Source of the DNA: Adhaeribacter soli
GTDB taxonomy: Bacteria; Bacteroidota; Bacteroidia; Cytophagales; Hymenobacteraceae
NCBI RefSeq assembly: GCF_008727925.1
Contig: NZ_VTWT01000006.1
Coordinates: 1 to 64,000, forward strand
Length of the DNA: 64,000 bases
Reading direction: 5' to 3'
In this document: positions 62,247 to 64,000 of the stretch, piece after piece
Layout of the letters: each line of letters begins with the position of its first letter
Numbering within the stretch: the first letter of the stretch is position 1
The notes under the pieces: generated by a model
Told to the model about the DNA's origin: nothing
Seen by the model: only the letters and a program-made list of their open reading frames with translations
Databases searched by the model: none
Made by a program: the position numbers and the translations under genes

Positions 62247-63056
62247 GTTTAAAAATCATTACGCGGTAATGCAAAGTAGGTTCGGAAAAAAAGGAGAAAA
62301 TGGCGGTGAATGGTGTTTATTCGGGGATTTTGGGCAGGAAAACGAAAGGGAAAATTTTTGCGTTTAAGGAGAAAAAAAATTGTGCACCGGTTTTTTTCTT
62401 AAATCGGTAGCGTTTTTTCAGGAGGAATCTCGGGTTGAAGAGGTTGAGTTGCGGCTAGGGAAATAGAAAGGAGAGGAGGGGATTTTTCCCTTGGAGCGAA
62501 GCCTAATAGGTTTATGAACAAATTTTGATTGCACCACCTAATGATTTCTTTTTTGTCATTCTGGAAGAATCTTGTGAATTAAGTGCATTGAACCTTTAAT
62601 TTTCTTCGGATGACAATTTGAGTAGCTTATTCCAAATTTATCCTGATGCTAATCACTTTTTTTGCACTGGAAGAATTGATGGGTTGGTAGCCCTGCAATC
62701 ACAAAATCCATCCAGGATGACGGAAAGGGGAGAACGCTTTTTATCGGTTTATGCTGCCATGATTTCTAAAGCCTTCATTTGATAACAATAGCCTTATAAA
62801 GAAACAGGGAGTTTTGCTTCCCTCCAGAATATTTAAGTAAATTAATATTTGTGAACAGAAACCTTGTTAACTTGCATGGGTTTGGGCTGAAAGAAATAAT
62901 TATAATAACAACAAAAGGTGACGTGTTTTAAGAATTTATGAATTATTTACATTAAAGTCAGCACTTTCTTTTAAAATATTAAACAAATTCTACCAGTTAC
63001 GTACTTATGTGAATGCAGAAAACGTTGGTAGCTTTATAGTTCTAACATAATCTTAT
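62247..63056. other. Long intergenic region before the PorV-like gene
   Basis: No gene. It holds an ATAGCG-type motif variant (GGTAGCGTTTTTT, 62406), the second GTCATTCTGGAAGAATC repeat (62555-62616), a related CATCCAGGATGAC fragment near 62710 and an AT-rich 200-bp leader. TAGCTTTA about 25 bp before the ATG is a weak -7 candidate. Confidence 0.5.
62555..62616. repeat. Second copy of the GTCATTCTGGAAGAATC repeat
   Basis: The blocks GTCATTCTGGAAGAATCTTG, TTGAACC and ATGACAA have the same order and spacing as at 14176-14238. Confidence 0.6.
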
Positions 63057-64000
63057 ATGTCTAAAAAACTTTCGAAATGGCTGGTTGCAGCGTTTGCACT
63101 GGTAAGTTCCTCTGCTGCTGCCCAGGTTAGTGCGCCCAAGTACAGCAACGAGTTTCTGAATATCGGCGTAGGTGGCCGGGCCTTGGGAATGGGTAACGTA
63201 CAATCAGCTATCGTTTCGGATGCAACGGCCGGCTTCTGGAACCCGGCAGGCCTCACCAAACTAGAGAACAAGTATAACCTGGTGGGGATGCACTCCGAAC
63301 TTTTTGCCGGCATTATCAAGAACGATTACCTGACGTTTGCCACGCCTTTAGATACGGCCAGCGCCCTGGCCATTTCGGTGATCCGGGTTGGGGTAGACGA
63401 TATTGCCGACACCCGCCGCCTGATCAGCAACAACGTGATCAGCTACGACAGCATCCAGTTTTTCTCGGTAGCCGATTATGCCTTACTCGTTTCCTATGCC
63501 CGCAAAAGTAACCTGATCAGGGGCCTTCGGTTAGGAGGAAATGCCAAGATCATTTACCGCCACATCGGCGACTTTGCCAACAGCTGGGGCTTTGGTTTCG
63601 ATGCCGGCGCGCAACTGGAACGCAACCGCTGGAAGTTCGGTTTAATGGCCAAAGATATCACTACTACGTTCAATGCCTGGTCTATCAATACCGAAGAGCT
63701 CCGCGACACGTATAATGCCACCGGCAACGAATTGCCTAAAAACAGCGTTGAGGTTACGCTGCCTCGATTAGTTTTAGGTGTAGGCCGCGATTTTAAGATC
63801 GGCAGTAAGTTCACAGCATTGGTTGCCACCGACCTGGACCTGACTTTTGACGGAAAGCGGAACGTGCTGGTAAAAACCGGCCTGGTTTCTTTAGATCCCC
63901 ACATTGGAGCAGAAATTGGTTACGGCGGCATTGTGTTTTTGCGCGGCGGCCTGAACAACCTGCAGCAGTTCGAAAAACTGGAAGGCGGGGAAAGCTGGAA
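63057..64000 (+). CDS. PorV/PorQ family outer-membrane protein (partial)
   Basis: This frame is cut by the window end after about 314 codons. The signal peptide (MSKKLSKWLVAAFALVSSSA, cleavage near AAAQ) is followed by APKYSNEFLNIGVGGRALGM and ATAGFWNPAGL, the N-terminal motif of PorV/PorQ and FadL-like T9SS-associated barrels. Strand-rich sequence follows (LVLGVGRDF, IGAEIGYGGIVFLRGGLNN). PorV-type proteins help T9SS cargo leave the translocon, a role consistent with the four T9SS cargo genes in this window, though many PorV-family proteins have no proven function. Confidence 0.85.
   Translation, partial: MSKKLSKWLVAAFALVSSSAAAQVSAPKYSNEFLNIGVGGRALGMGNVQSAIVSDATAGFWNPAGLTKLENKYNLVGMHSELFAGIIKNDYLTFATPLDTASALAISVIRVGVDDIADTRRLISNNVISYDSIQFFSVADYALLVSYARKSNLIRGLRLGGNAKIIYRHIGDFANSWGFGFDAGAQLERNRWKFGLMAKDITTTFNAWSINTEELRDTYNATGNELPKNSVEVTLPRLVLGVGRDFKIGSKFTALVATDLDLTFDGKRNVLVKTGLVSLDPHIGAEIGYGGIVFLRGGLNNLQQFEKLEGGESW

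Noticed and set aside
1-64000. tRNA, rRNA or intact insertion sequence
   Set aside because: I looked for TPsiC-like GGTTCGAAT blocks and transposase frames and saw none that fit; a dedicated search would be more sensitive.

Overview
The window looks like a chromosome segment of a Bacteroidota bacterium of the order Cytophagales, probably a Hymenobacteraceae-type genus such as Adhaeribacter or Pontibacter. This rests on four large secreted proteins with type IX secretion (T9SS) sorting domains, a PorV/PorQ-family barrel, promoters matching the Bacteroidota pattern (TTTG, about 19 nt, TAnnTTTG), weak Shine-Dalgarno use, and many imperfect inverted repeats between genes. The genus is an inference. 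I saw no rRNA, tRNA, CRISPR array, prophage or intact insertion sequence.

Layout. 0-14 kb: housekeeping genes (YebC, YjgN-like protein plus M48 peptidase, CaiB-type CoA-transferase), a copper module (HMA-AraC fusion regulator, then CopA), a Uup-like ABC-F ATPase, an RDD protein, two SPW-repeat membrane proteins and glutamate racemase. 14-33 kb: a long PurF-like amidotransferase, then four consecutive T9SS cargo proteins (805, 816, 2128 and 974 aa) that share their C-terminal halves. 33-40 kb: a reduced ISC iron-sulfur cluster (IscS, IscU, an unknown 138-aa protein, a HesB-type carrier), methylmalonyl-CoA epimerase, a lipoprotein, threonylcarbamoyl-AMP synthase and a CCA-type tRNA nucleotidyltransferase. 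40-43.5 kb: a BASS-type transporter and three tandem bestrophin-like (DUF4239) proteins.

43.6-55.2 kb is the most interesting part. It holds a secreted amidohydrolase, an outer-membrane porin, a secreted glutaminase A, an OprP-like porin, a cyanophycinase, a secreted type II asparaginase, an aspartate ammonia-lyase that carries a signal peptide, and a DcaP-like porin. Together these could release ammonia from Gln, Asn and Asp in the periplasm, leaving Glu and fumarate, with dedicated porins for substrate entry. Gene remnants lie inside and beside this region: an amidohydrolase N-terminus near 44.9 kb and a fourth bestrophin-like C-terminus near 56.3 kb. They suggest the region arose by duplication and loss.

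55.6-64 kb: a YqhA-like membrane protein; a coupled operon of a DUF2092 protein and two small Arg-rich secreted paralogs; a small lipoprotein; a PadR regulator with a PspC/DUF2807 membrane protein under a near-consensus promoter; and the start of a PorV/PorQ-family gene cut by the window end.

Intergenic DNA is rich in dispersed inverted repeats, several with two copies here. They include a perfect 47-bp palindrome whose half-site recurs 190 bp away to bound a MITE-like block, and a short ATAGCGTTTT-type motif seen about eleven times, always in the same orientation.
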